From positions 1 through 8,140 of the forward strand of contig SMVS01000137.1 of NCBI GenBank assembly GCA_004357435.1: a stretch of DNA of 8,140 nt. The letters are read 5' to 3'. The stretch is from Nitrospina sp. (GTDB lineage Bacteria > Nitrospinota > Nitrospinia > Nitrospinales > Nitrospinaceae). The position numbers were made by a program, and so were the translations under genes. Shown here in pieces: positions 1-6,938 of the stretch. Positions within the stretch are counted from its first letter, which is position 1, and every line of letters starts with the position of its first letter. A model generated the notes under the pieces. The model was not told the DNA's origin. It saw only the letters and a list, made by a program, of their open reading frames with translations, and did not search any database.

Positions 1-2073
1 CCCCTCTCCCATGGTGGCGCTGTGCAGTTCGTCAAAATCCCGGACTTGTTGCACGGGTATTCCGGAAAAAAGTTCTCGGATTTCGTTCTCGGAAATTTTT
101 CCTGAACTGGATTCCGCGGGGTCTATATTGACCGTGAAGTTGGCAAATCGTCTGGCCCCGGCCGGCAATCGCGTTACCGAGTTCTCCGCTATATTTTCTG
201 GAGATACCGCCTTCGATGATCCCGCGGGGTGGTACATCCGGTAGGTCCCCGGAATCAAGGTCTCTTTAAAAATTGCCTTCGAGTCCGCTGTTTTTTTAAT
301 GGCGGTGATCCGGCCGTCAGGGGATTCCACCCAGGTGAGATCCCCGGCGTCGTTCAAAACGATGGGTTCGCCGATCAGCAAATCCTGCCGGGTGATGCTT
401 TCCAGGCTTTGCGCAATATAACGGACCCAGCGTTGCACCCAGGGCAGGAAGGTCGGTTGAATGGGAAACGTATTCCAATCCCGGTCAATGCTGGAAACAT
501 AAAGCACCACTTTCCCCCTCCCAAAATTCGATTCGACGACTGCGGGGAATTGATTGGTGAATTTCATGGGGGTCGTAAATTCTCTTCCTGGCCGCGGCTC
601 CACGCTGTAGATCGAACTGAAACCGATTCGACTCATGGCTTTCAGGGTTTTATCTGAGAAAACTTTTAGAACTTTATGATCGCTGGTTTCGGCCAACAGC
701 CGAAAGGGTTCGCCATGCTGTGCCACCTGGTTGAGGGCTTGCAATTTTACCGGCAACAACACGCCCATTTTATCGTTGTAGAAAGTGGCATCGACCTGGT
801 CGCCCAGGGCTATGAATAGAGCGCCGCCGTTTAAGACGAATCGCTCCAGTTCCCGTTCGTAGCCGAAAGGAAGTTCGCGCACATTGCACATCATCACCAC
901 CGAGAAACTGTCCAGGTCGCGGTGCGGCAACTCGGATAAAGTGGACACGGTGGGCTCGATATCAGACACGGCGGCGGAAAAAGGATTCAAGGCTTTTTCC
1001 ACATAAAAAGATTCGTTCTGGTGTGAAACGCCTCTCGGGTCGCCGTCGATCACCAGTACTTTGATCTTCTGATCTGGCTGATAGGAAAATAATCGGCGGT
1101 TGTCCACGGTGAGAGCATCGCTTTGAGTTTCGACCCTGCCCGTCAATGCGATACTTTTCAGGTACGGAAAGGTGAATACTTTTTCAACCCGCCCGCCCGC
1201 TGGCAAATCAAGGTAATCCTCGCCTACCTTTTTACCGTTGACGGTCAGCGTGATGAGGATTTGCTGGAGGGGACGGTCCTTCAGCAGATTGGTGACTCTG
1301 GCTTGAACCCGGATGACGCGACGGTTGGTGAGGAACTCCTGCGAGAGCGCAACTTTTTCCACCAGGGTTTCATTCAATCCCTGTTGCCTGCTGAATAAAT
1401 CGATGATTGTTACGGCGGTGGACCCGTTGCCTGGCGGGAGGGCTGGGAAGTCGGACCAGCCGTTGCTGTCCAAATCCGTCAGAATATAAATTCTCTTCAC
1501 TGCCTGTTCCGCCACACTCAATTGCCGGTACGCCAAAGCAACGGCCTGACCCAGTTGAGTGGTCTGGTAGGACGGGCGGGTGCCTTGCAGTCGCTTCAGT
1601 ATTTGCTTGGGTTCGGTGGTCCAGTCCATGGCAACCCGTGGCGGGTTGGAGGCCAGGATCAGGCTGTAGGTGTTGTTGGGCCGGGCCCGGTCCAACCAGG
1701 TGGTCATCAAGTCGACCGCATGATCGTACAGACTTTGGTCCGTTCCCGTCATGGCCATGCTGTAGGAGTCGTCCAGAATCAGCACATTTGCGGTGGGCTT
1801 GGAAGGCAGGAACTGCGCCATCGGACTGAATGAAAAAATGGGATTGGCCAGGGCCAGGCTCAGGCAGGCGATGGCTAGGCATCGAAACAGTAATAGCAGG
1901 AGACGGTTGGGACGTGATTTTTTGACCGAGCGTTTTTTGATCTGTTGCAACAGGTAAACCGCCGAAAATTTAATATGGGATTGCTGGCGGCGGGTCAGCA
2001 GATGAATGAGAATGGGCAGGCCGATTCCCAGAAGGCCGAACAGGAATCCGGGTGAAATAAAATTCAGATTCAT
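1..2073 (-). CDS. BatA-type membrane protein with VWA and glutamine-amidotransferase-like domains (3' end cut off)
   Basis: The frame is open for 691 codons from the ATG at 2073 to the window edge, so the C-terminus is missing. Residues 8-25 and 57-78 are two hydrophobic helices separated by a basic loop (TRRQQ, KKRSVKKSRPNR), the double anchor typical of the BatA N-terminal domain. Residues 95-225 form a VWA domain. Its metal site (MIDAS) looks complete: D101/S103/S105 in LDDSYSM, a threonine at 171/172, and D200 in ILTDLD. After a beta-rich linker, residues 336-560 begin with KVLVIDGDP and read like the class I glutamine-amidotransferase-like fold often fused in this family, without an obvious catalytic Cys-His pair. 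A final C-terminal membrane helix is expected beyond the edge. The start overlaps the DUF58 stop as ATGA, implying translational coupling. In this family the bulk of the protein is periplasmic or membrane-associated and is thought to act in envelope stress or complex assembly with MoxR and DUF58 partners. The substrate is unknown. Confidence 0.9.
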   Translation of the reverse strand, partial: MNLNFISPGFLFGLLGIGLPILIHLLTRRQQSHIKFSAVYLLQQIKKRSVKKSRPNRLLLLLFRCLAIACLSLALANPIFSFSPMAQFLPSKPTANVLILDDSYSMAMTGTDQSLYDHAVDLMTTWLDRARPNNTYSLILASNPPRVAMDWTTEPKQILKRLQGTRPSYQTTQLGQAVALAYRQLSVAEQAVKRIYILTDLDSNGWSDFPALPPGNGSTAVTIIDLFSRQQGLNETLVEKVALSQEFLTNRRVIRVQARVTNLLKDRPLQQILITLTVNGKKVGEDYLDLPAGGRVEKVFTFPYLKSIALTGRVETQSDALTVDNRRLFSYQPDQKIKVLVIDGDPRGVSHQNESFYVEKALNPFSAAVSDIEPTVSTLSELPHRDLDSFSVVMMCNVRELPFGYERELERFVLNGGALFIALGDQVDATFYNDKMGVLLPVKLQALNQVAQHGEPFRLLAETSDHKVLKVFSDKTLKAMSRIGFSSIYSVEPRPGREFTTPMKFTNQFPAVVESNFGRGKVVLYVSSIDRDWNTFPIQPTFLPWVQRWVRYIAQSLESITRQDLLIGEPIVLNDAGDLTWVESPDGRITAIKKTADSKAIFKETLIPGTYRMYHPAGSSKAVSPENIAENSVTRLPAGARRFANFTVNIDPAESSSGKISENEIRELFSGIPVQQVRDFDELHSATMGEG

Positions 2074-2987
2074 ACTTTGTGCAAACTCTTCCGTCGAAGC
2101 AGGTAATAACGCAAGGCCTGCTCCAGAGGAGTGGCCGTGTCGAGGAACAGATAGTCCACTCCAATAGTGGGGCAAGTTTTTTGGAAGGACTCAATCTGCT
2201 CCTGAATGGCCTTTTGATACTGGTCCCGAAAATCCGCTGGATCCAGGCTTTGGCTCGCGTCGTCTTCCAGCGATTCAAAAACCACATCCCCCTCAAACGG
2301 CAAAGTTATTTCATCAGGATGCAGGATTTGAAACACCATCATCTCCAATCCCCGCGAGCAAATCAGACGAAACGTTTTAAACAGATCGTCGTGGGGCGCC
2401 AGCAAATCGGAAATGAGAATCAGCATGCCTCGTCCGGGCAACCGCTCTATGAGCTCTTCCACCACCGCTTCAAATCTTGTATTTCCTTTAAACTCAATTA
2501 GGTCCAGCCCATGGAGCAGGTGTTGAAAATGCGACGGCTTGGACCGGGCAGGAATGTGCGACACCACGCGTTCGTTGAATGCAGTCAAGCCCACGGCGTC
2601 GAACTGCTTGAGCAGGAGGTAAGACAAGGCCGCCACCAGCGTGCGGGCGTAATCTCCTTTGGATAGCGCGGCCGTCTTGTTAAAGGGCGACTGATAAGCC
2701 ATGGAACTGCTGACATCGAGTAGGATGGTACACTTCAGGTTGGTGGACTGTTCAAACTGTTTGACCTGATATTTATCGGTTTTGCCCACCACCTTCCAGT
2801 CGATATGACGAATGTCATCGCCGGGCGAATAATCCTTGTACTCGGCAAATTCGACACTGGACCCCCTGTGGGGACTGCGATGCTGGCCCGATAAAAGCCC
2901 TTCCACCAGTTTGGTGGCCCGGATGCTGAGGCTGGAAATTTCCGTGAGGATCTCGGGTTGATATTTAAAATGGGTTGATTCAGCCAT
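2070..2987 (-). CDS. DUF58 family protein with VWA-like domain
   Basis: This is a soluble protein of 305 residues, about the usual length for DUF58, with no membrane segment or signal peptide. The DUF58 signature is clear near the N-terminus: HRGSSVEFAEYKDYSPGDD followed by IRHIDWKV (about residues 41-66). A VWA-like core follows, with MIDAS residues D91/S93/S95 in LLDVSSSM, T170 in GNTRF and D194 in LISDLL, so metal binding should be intact. Family members sit beside MoxR AAA+ ATPases and BatA-like membrane proteins and are thought to act as cytoplasmic adaptors. Here the membrane partner follows directly, overlapping by 4 nt, but no moxR precedes it. I chose the ATG at 2987 because GGTGA lies 5 nt upstream. 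A GTG at 2996 would add three residues but has no ribosome binding site. A candidate promoter lies at 3063-3090. Confidence 0.93.
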   Translation of the reverse strand: MAESTHFKYQPEILTEISSLSIRATKLVEGLLSGQHRSPHRGSSVEFAEYKDYSPGDDIRHIDWKVVGKTDKYQVKQFEQSTNLKCTILLDVSSSMAYQSPFNKTAALSKGDYARTLVAALSYLLLKQFDAVGLTAFNERVVSHIPARSKPSHFQHLLHGLDLIEFKGNTRFEAVVEELIERLPGRGMLILISDLLAPHDDLFKTFRLICSRGLEMMVFQILHPDEITLPFEGDVVFESLEDDASQSLDPADFRDQYQKAIQEQIESFQKTCPTIGVDYLFLDTATPLEQALRYYLLRRKSLHKV

Positions 2988-3062
2988 TGGATTCACCGGG
3001 GCCAGGGATAGGGCCGTAGCAAGTTTTGGTCGCAGGGGATTAAAAATTCAGCTTGTGTCCCT

Positions 3063-3090
3063 ATTGTATTCTTTCCTGAGAGGACATCAA
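3063..3090 (-). promoter_or_regulatory. Candidate sigma70-type promoter for the DUF58/BatA operon
   Basis: Read on the minus strand, TTGATG (3090-3085) is followed after 16 bp by TACAAT (3068-3063). These match the consensus at 4/6 and 5/6. Transcription would start near 3056, leaving a leader of about 70 nt before the DUF58 ATG. A hairpin-forming repeat sits just upstream of the -35 element. The call rests on consensus matching only. Confidence 0.45.
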
Positions 3091-3097
3091 CTTGTGA

Positions 3098-3114
3098 TTC
3101 CTGGAAACCAGGAA
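3098..3114. repeat. 7-bp inverted repeat, possible operator
   Basis: TTCCTGG and CCAGGAA form perfect 7-bp arms around a 3-nt AAA loop. No T-run follows on either strand, so it does not look like an intrinsic terminator. It lies 8 bp upstream of the candidate DUF58 promoter -35 box, a position suited to a regulator site. It could also be chance. Confidence 0.35.
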
Positions 3115-3160
3115 ATCAGGAGTGCCCAATGCCCTTGTTTAGCATAAATAATTATGTTTA

Positions 3161-3188
3161 TTGACATTATAGAACATGTCTTTACAAT
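3161..3188 (+). promoter_or_regulatory. Strong candidate sigma70-type promoter for the LRR operon
   Basis: A consensus -35 box TTGACA (3161-3166) is separated by 16 bp from TACAAT (3183-3188), a 5/6 match to the -10 box. It is set in a markedly AT-rich stretch (about 3140-3220). Transcription would start near 3195 and give a leader of about 70 nt before the LRR start at 3266. The -35 box overlaps a perfect TATAAT on the opposite strand (3171-3166), and the -10 box overlaps a 10-bp palindrome. Confidence 0.55.
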
Positions 3189-3192
3189 TGTA
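3163..3192. promoter_or_regulatory. Operator-like inverted repeat and palindrome over the LRR promoter
   Basis: Two dyads lie side by side. The first is GACAT (3163-3167) and ATGTC (3176-3180) with an 8-nt spacer. The second is the perfect 10-bp palindrome TACAATTGTA (3183-3192). The first overlaps the -35 box and spacer of the rightward promoter, and the second covers its -10 box. A dimeric repressor bound here would block initiation. No regulator gene is in the window, and binding is inferred only from symmetry and placement. Confidence 0.35.
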
Positions 3193-3209
3193 TTATGGCT
3201 TATTACATT
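3181..3209 (+). promoter_or_regulatory. Possible second, overlapping promoter for the LRR operon
   Basis: TTTACA (3181-3186), a 17-bp spacer and TACATT (3204-3209) give a weaker but correctly spaced -35/-10 pair. It is shifted about 20 bp downstream of the stronger candidate and shares bases with that promoter's -10 box. AT-rich DNA produces such matches by chance, so the call is tentative. Confidence 0.25.
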
Positions 3210-3221
3210 AATTTCTTTAAC

Positions 3222-3234
3222 GGCCGGTTCGGCC
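3222..3234 (+). repeat. GC-rich hairpin in the LRR gene leader
   Basis: GGCCG and CGGCC form a 5-bp stem closing a GTT loop. It lies within the predicted untranslated leader, about 30 nt upstream of the preferred start codon. It stands out as a GC island in an AT-rich leader. It has no T-run and is too far from the ribosome binding site to mask it directly. It might affect mRNA stability. Confidence 0.3.
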
Positions 3235-3265
3235 CTGCTAACAAAATAGAATGAAGGTTGGTTTT

Positions 3266-3838
3266 ATGAAAAGGCCATTCAACGATGAGCCGGTGGAGGT
3301 CCTGGTAAAAAAGTTGTTGTCCCCGTGCGGCTCCATTTTAGACCTCCGGTTGAAATACCTGGGCGATGCCGGCCTGGAGTACATTGCCGGCACTGAGGAG
3401 TTGCAAGGATTGCGGGAGTTGAATCTGGAGCGCAATGAAATCACTCCTAAAGGTATTCAGGCGTTGGCCCAATCAAAAGTGATCACGCAATTGACCACCC
3501 TGCATCTGGAACGCAATGACCTGGGAGATGCCGGCGCGAAAATCATTGCCGAGTCCACTAACTTTTCCCATCTTAAATATTTAAATCTCTGGAAAAATAA
3601 AATTGGGCCGGAGGGAGTTCGTTCCCTGGCGAGTTCCTTACTTTTGTCGGGCCTGGAAACCATGGATCTGGCTCAAAACCAAATAGGAGATGCGGGAGCA
3701 AAAGCGCTGGCGGAAACACTGACTCTTTCAGGATTGAAGTATCTCGATGTTTACGGAAACGGCATCACGGAAGCAGGGCAGAAAAAGCTAAAAGGCTGTG
3801 AGCTGTTGGGTCGTATTCAGGATTTGATCTTGGCTTGA
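3266..3838 (+). CDS. Small leucine-rich-repeat protein, ribonuclease-inhibitor type
   Basis: The protein is 190 residues. After a short N-terminal cap, almost all of it is six LRR units: about residues 22-46 (degenerate, two residues short), 47-73, 74-100, 101-127, 128-154 and 155-181. Full units are exactly 27 residues with the pattern LxxLxLxxNxIxxxGxxxLA, the ribonuclease-inhibitor-like (LRR_6) class. Units alternate: 1, 3 and 5 carry GDAG, while 2, 4 and 6 carry TPKG, GPEG and TEAG at the same place. There is no signal peptide or membrane helix, so it is probably cytoplasmic and a protein-binding scaffold; the partner is unknown. I chose the ATG at 3266 because GAAGG lies upstream at good spacing. 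The ATG at 3251 would add five residues but has no ribosome binding site. A membrane protein gene follows after 24 nt, probably in the same transcript. Confidence 0.85.
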   Translation: MKRPFNDEPVEVLVKKLLSPCGSILDLRLKYLGDAGLEYIAGTEELQGLRELNLERNEITPKGIQALAQSKVITQLTTLHLERNDLGDAGAKIIAESTNFSHLKYLNLWKNKIGPEGVRSLASSLLLSGLETMDLAQNQIGDAGAKALAETLTLSGLKYLDVYGNGITEAGQKKLKGCELLGRIQDLILA

Positions 3839-3847
3839 TACAACTTT

Positions 3848-3855
3848 GAGGAGGG
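3848..3855 (+). promoter_or_regulatory. Strong Shine-Dalgarno that fixes a TTG start
   Basis: GAGGAGGG lies 7 nt before the TTG at 3863 and is among the best ribosome binding sites in the window. It supports the rare start codon and suggests the strong site compensates for it. No ATG in frame lies close enough to compete. Confidence 0.75.
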
Positions 3856-3862
3856 CGGTCCA

Positions 3863-4294
3863 TTGGAACATAAAATATTTTCGCCGGCCAAAATCAGGAT
3901 AGGAGTGGGCTCGTGGTTGATATTTGTTTTTGCGGCAGGTATTTTTATCGGGGGTGTTTCATCGGTCGCGGCTCGCGGCGCTTCTGGCATTGAATCTTCT
4001 TACGGCAGTGAACCCGAAAGCGGCGGGATTGTGGAGAGCGTGAAATCTTTTTTTGAAGGCATCGTGTCGTGGATAGGGGGGCTGGTCGGAGGTTTGATCG
4101 ACGGAATGAACGCGATCTTTGGTTTCGAAAGGGGAGAAGGTTCTCAGGCCATGTTCGGTACTATGTTTTACCTTTTCCTAATAGTGGTTTTGCTTTTTGC
4201 CGGGAAATTCGCCTTCAACATCATACGGGACACCGTAAAAAGCGTGATCCCAAAAGGTGGACCCAGCAGGCCGCGACGGCCTAAAGAAAAATAA
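3863..4294 (+). CDS. Membrane protein of unknown function with a glycine-rich amphipathic segment
   Basis: I do not recognise a family for this 143-residue protein. Residues 14-36 form a hydrophobic segment after a basic N-terminus. This could be a membrane anchor or a signal peptide with possible cleavage near SVAA (34-37). A polar, Ser/Gly/Glu-rich stretch follows (38-58). Residues 59-88 are an amphipathic, glycine-spaced segment (IGGLVGGLIDG) that could pack against or insert into the membrane. Residues 98-119 are a clear transmembrane helix, and the tail is strongly basic (RPRRPKEK), so the C-terminus should face the cytoplasm. Translation starts at TTG behind a strong Shine-Dalgarno. It lies 24 nt after the LRR gene with no terminator between them, so the two are likely co-expressed and the LRR protein may bind its cytoplasmic tail; that link is inference. 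Its stop converges on the next gene with 25 bp between. Confidence 0.7.
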   Translation: MEHKIFSPAKIRIGVGSWLIFVFAAGIFIGGVSSVAARGASGIESSYGSEPESGGIVESVKSFFEGIVSWIGGLVGGLIDGMNAIFGFERGEGSQAMFGTMFYLFLIVVLLFAGKFAFNIIRDTVKSVIPKGGPSRPRRPKEK

Positions 4295-4319
4295 AAGGTT
4301 TTCCACCCTGATCCGTCCT

Positions 4320-6938
4320 TCAGTTTTGCGGCATCTTTGAGCTTGCCCATCCGGCGGCCGACAAGCTCACTAGAGAGTTCTGATTTTCATCGAAAAATTC
4401 CCTGACTTTTGCCATCCCCGCCTGATAGTCCTTTCTTGAAAACTCCTGATATCCCGGTCCCTTGTACCTCTGAGAAAATATCGACAATCGTTGTGCGGTG
4501 CGCAAATTGTGGCGTTGCCGGTAAGCCTGGGTCTGTTGCGGCGAAAGTCCCGTGACCGGAGGAAACTGCCGGTACTTCAGCAAATTTAAAAAAGCTTCGT
4601 CTGTTTGCTGTTTTAGAGGAGGCACCAGGTTGACTCCAGAGTGTTCCAGCAGGGCACGGTCGTCGGTGATGATGGGAGCGTCTTTCAAGAGCGAGGCAAG
4701 CGCGGTTCCATCCGTCAGATAAAAATCCATAAAATCCAAAAAATCGTAAACGCCTATCTGCTCGCTCATCTTTCTGCTGGAAGGTAATTGCAAACGTCGG
4801 TCGAAAAGATTTTTATCCAGAGACACGGGCCGGTCTGAGCCGACCAACAAGATAATCCGGGTCAGAAAACTGTTCCAGACTGAGGTGTGGAGGAAAGCGG
4901 ATTGAAAAGTTTTGATCATGGCTCTGGAGTCGGCGGCGCTCACCAGGTGAAGCGGCAACCATTGCATCATGATGCCCCCCGGTTGCAAGCGGCGCCGGGC
5001 CAAATCGTAAAACTCCCGGGAATAGAGATTATTCACCCCCGCTTGCACCGGCGACATGGGTTCCAGGGTGATGACGTCGTAGCGTTTTTCGGTCCAACGC
5101 AGGTACTGGCGTCCGTCCTGCACAATCATGTTCACGTGAGGCCGATTGAGGACATCATGGTTCCATAAAGAAAACCACGGCGCGAGGGTCAGGACGTTGC
5201 GGTCGATTTCCACCCCGTCGACAGTGACGCCGGGGAATCTGGATACCGCGCCCAGTGTGCTTCCGGTTCCAAATCCAATGACCAGGGCTCGTTTGGGGTC
5301 GGGGTGGAGCATCATCGGGACCCACCCCATGGCTTGCATGTAGGCACTGCCGCCGATGGCATCGGAGGCGGTGGCGGTACTGAACCCATCCACATAAAGA
5401 GTGCGCGCCGCGGTTTTTCGATCTTCCACCACGCTCAAGGTGCTGAAATTGCCCTCCTTGTATTCCAGTAATTGAAGATCGTCGGCGGCAACGTTGATCT
5501 CGATCCGGGCAAAATTATGATGGCCCAATTGCTGAGCGGACGTTTGTGGTGCGGCCAAAAAATACCATGCGACCAGGACTGCGGACAAGCCCGCAAAGGA
5601 GGTGGCCCAGCCTCGCAGTCGTCCCTGCAAGTGCCAGATCAACGCCGCCATGCTCAGCGTTATTAAAATCGCATAAAGAATAAATAGTGAAACTTTAATG
5701 CCGAAAAGAGGGATGAGAACGAAGGGAGTGAGCGCGGTTCCCACAATGGCGCCGGCAGTGTTCACCGCATAACTGTTGCCGAGGGTGCGGATGACCGTGC
5801 CGAACAGGGTGAAGTTGATTTGATTGGCCAGCGGAAACACCAAGCCAAAACCCAGGGTGGGCAGAAACATCAAGCCGAAAGCGAACAACGATCGCACCAT
5901 CAGGGTGCGGGAGGCGGTGTTCTCCAGATCATAAAACAAATGGTCGGCCTTCAGAGTCCAGTCGGTCAGTTGGTCGAACCCGGGCAGAATCAACAGGCAA
6001 AATACACCGATGGCCAGCTCCACCATGATAAATTTGATGATCCAGCGGGAAGAGCCCAGCAACTTTTCTGAGATCAAACTGCCGAGCGCGATGCCAAACA
6101 GAAAGGTTGCCAGGATCAATGCGAATGAATAAAGCGAACTGCCCAGGGGAAAAACCAGAATGCGTGTCCACAATATTTCACTGGACAAGGCCACCCCTCC
6201 GGAATATCCGAACAGGATGAGCAACAACCAACTGAGGCCCCGGTCGGGAGTATTTTCTGGCGTGAAGGGAGTTTTGGATTGTTCGTCTTTTATTTTGGAG
6301 TTGGCCTGCGGTGCATCGCGCCAGAAAAAGCATAGCAGAAATATCAGAATATTGAGGCCGACGGCGCTCCACAGCGTCCCTTGAACCCCCAGCCAGCGGG
6401 TGGTAAAAAACTGTGTGATCACACATCCAAACACGGCGCCAAAAGTATTCAGGCTGTACAGCAATGAGATCTTTTTAAAAATATTTCCGCCGTGGTCACC
6501 CACAGCCCAGGCGCCGATGATAGGAAGCGTCGCTCCCATCAAAAAAGTGGAAGGCAACATGAACAAGGCGCTCATCAGAAACTCTGCGCCATGAAGCCAG
6601 CCTTCGTTGGCGGGCGAGGTGGAAATCACCAGGGGATAGAGCCATTCCATAGCCGTCAGCAGAACGGGGAATATCAGGCCGTAAATTCCGATCAGGCCTT
6701 CCAGGATTCCATACAAGCGGACCCGGTTCGGTGATCCGGAGGACCGGTTGAGGTAGCGGGACAGGTACCAGGCCCCCAGGGCCAGGCCGGTCATAAACGC
6801 GCACAACACGGCGCTGATCGCGTACAAGGTGCCGCCAAACAGCAGGGTCAACTGCTTGATCCAGAGGAGCTCGTAGGTCAGACTGGTCCATCCGGAAAGG
6901 AACAGGCAGATGAATGGAATGGTTCGGGACGAAGTCAT
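4320..6938 (-). CDS. Membrane-fused spermidine-synthase-like protein
   Basis: The protein is 872 residues. Two homologous multi-helix membrane modules (about 7-208 and 235-435) precede a globular domain (about 470-770) with the spermidine synthase/SAM-methyltransferase fold. The nucleotide-binding loop is ALVIGFGTGSTLG (G555, G557, G559), with the acidic VEID (577-579) and QDGRQYL (D608). The spermidine synthase active-site Asp pair (D-S-T-D-P) is replaced by L-E-P-M-S-P (E626, S629). The downstream NLYSREFYDLARRRLQPGG and ITDDRALLEH (about 757-766) are typical of the large fused family annotated as spermidine synthase-like. Given these residues, aminopropyl transfer is doubtful; a decarboxylated-SAM/SAM-dependent or transport-coupled role is possible but unproven. 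The catalytic domain probably lies on the cytoplasmic face. I prefer the ATG at 6938, just before the first helix. A GTG at 6989 would add 17 residues; neither has a good ribosome binding site. A weak promoter match (TTGACT, 17 bp, GAAAAT; 7006-6978) would favour the shorter form. Confidence 0.88.
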   Translation of the reverse strand: MTSSRTIPFICLFLSGWTSLTYELLWIKQLTLLFGGTLYAISAVLCAFMTGLALGAWYLSRYLNRSSGSPNRVRLYGILEGLIGIYGLIFPVLLTAMEWLYPLVISTSPANEGWLHGAEFLMSALFMLPSTFLMGATLPIIGAWAVGDHGGNIFKKISLLYSLNTFGAVFGCVITQFFTTRWLGVQGTLWSAVGLNILIFLLCFFWRDAPQANSKIKDEQSKTPFTPENTPDRGLSWLLLILFGYSGGVALSSEILWTRILVFPLGSSLYSFALILATFLFGIALGSLISEKLLGSSRWIIKFIMVELAIGVFCLLILPGFDQLTDWTLKADHLFYDLENTASRTLMVRSLFAFGLMFLPTLGFGLVFPLANQINFTLFGTVIRTLGNSYAVNTAGAIVGTALTPFVLIPLFGIKVSLFILYAILITLSMAALIWHLQGRLRGWATSFAGLSAVLVAWYFLAAPQTSAQQLGHHNFARIEINVAADDLQLLEYKEGNFSTLSVVEDRKTAARTLYVDGFSTATASDAIGGSAYMQAMGWVPMMLHPDPKRALVIGFGTGSTLGAVSRFPGVTVDGVEIDRNVLTLAPWFSLWNHDVLNRPHVNMIVQDGRQYLRWTEKRYDVITLEPMSPVQAGVNNLYSREFYDLARRRLQPGGIMMQWLPLHLVSAADSRAMIKTFQSAFLHTSVWNSFLTRIILLVGSDRPVSLDKNLFDRRLQLPSSRKMSEQIGVYDFLDFMDFYLTDGTALASLLKDAPIITDDRALLEHSGVNLVPPLKQQTDEAFLNLLKYRQFPPVTGLSPQQTQAYRQRHNLRTAQRLSIFSQRYKGPGYQEFSRKDYQAGMAKVREFFDENQNSLVSLSAAGWASSKMPQN
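4338..4369. repeat. 8-bp inverted repeat at the convergent gene ends
   Basis: TGAGCTTG and CAAGCTCA are perfect arms around a 16-nt GC-rich loop. The repeat lies inside the last codons of the minus-strand gene, 44 bp past the stop of the plus-strand membrane gene. Neither strand has a T-run directly after the stem, so it is not a textbook terminator. It could still end or stabilise the LRR operon transcript. No better terminator is visible between the two convergent genes. Confidence 0.3.

Noticed and set aside
1370..1882. A 170-codon minus-strand open frame, and the long plus-strand frames at 229-657 and 1407-1829
   Set aside because: They lie wholly inside the BatA-like coding region in other frames. 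Their proteins are low-complexity (Arg/Pro/Gly/Ser/Trp-rich) with no domain, while the main frame is continuous and has clear family motifs.
2079..2501. A 140-codon plus-strand open frame
   Set aside because: It is antisense to the well-supported DUF58 gene and has no recognisable domain or ribosome binding site.
3098..3114. Intrinsic terminator at the TTCCTGG/CCAGGAA hairpin
   Set aside because: Neither strand has a following T-run, and both neighbouring genes read away from it, so there is nothing to terminate.
3329..3808. Tandem DNA repeat or CRISPR-like array
   Set aside because: The periodicity is at the protein level; the 81-bp units have diverged too far in DNA, and there are no repeat-spacer boundaries.
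5929..6891. Several minus- and plus-strand open frames of 74-131 codons
   Set aside because: They are shadows of the long membrane-fused protein; the 131-codon frame is Arg/Asp/Pro-rich and looks like an off-frame reading of GC-rich codons.
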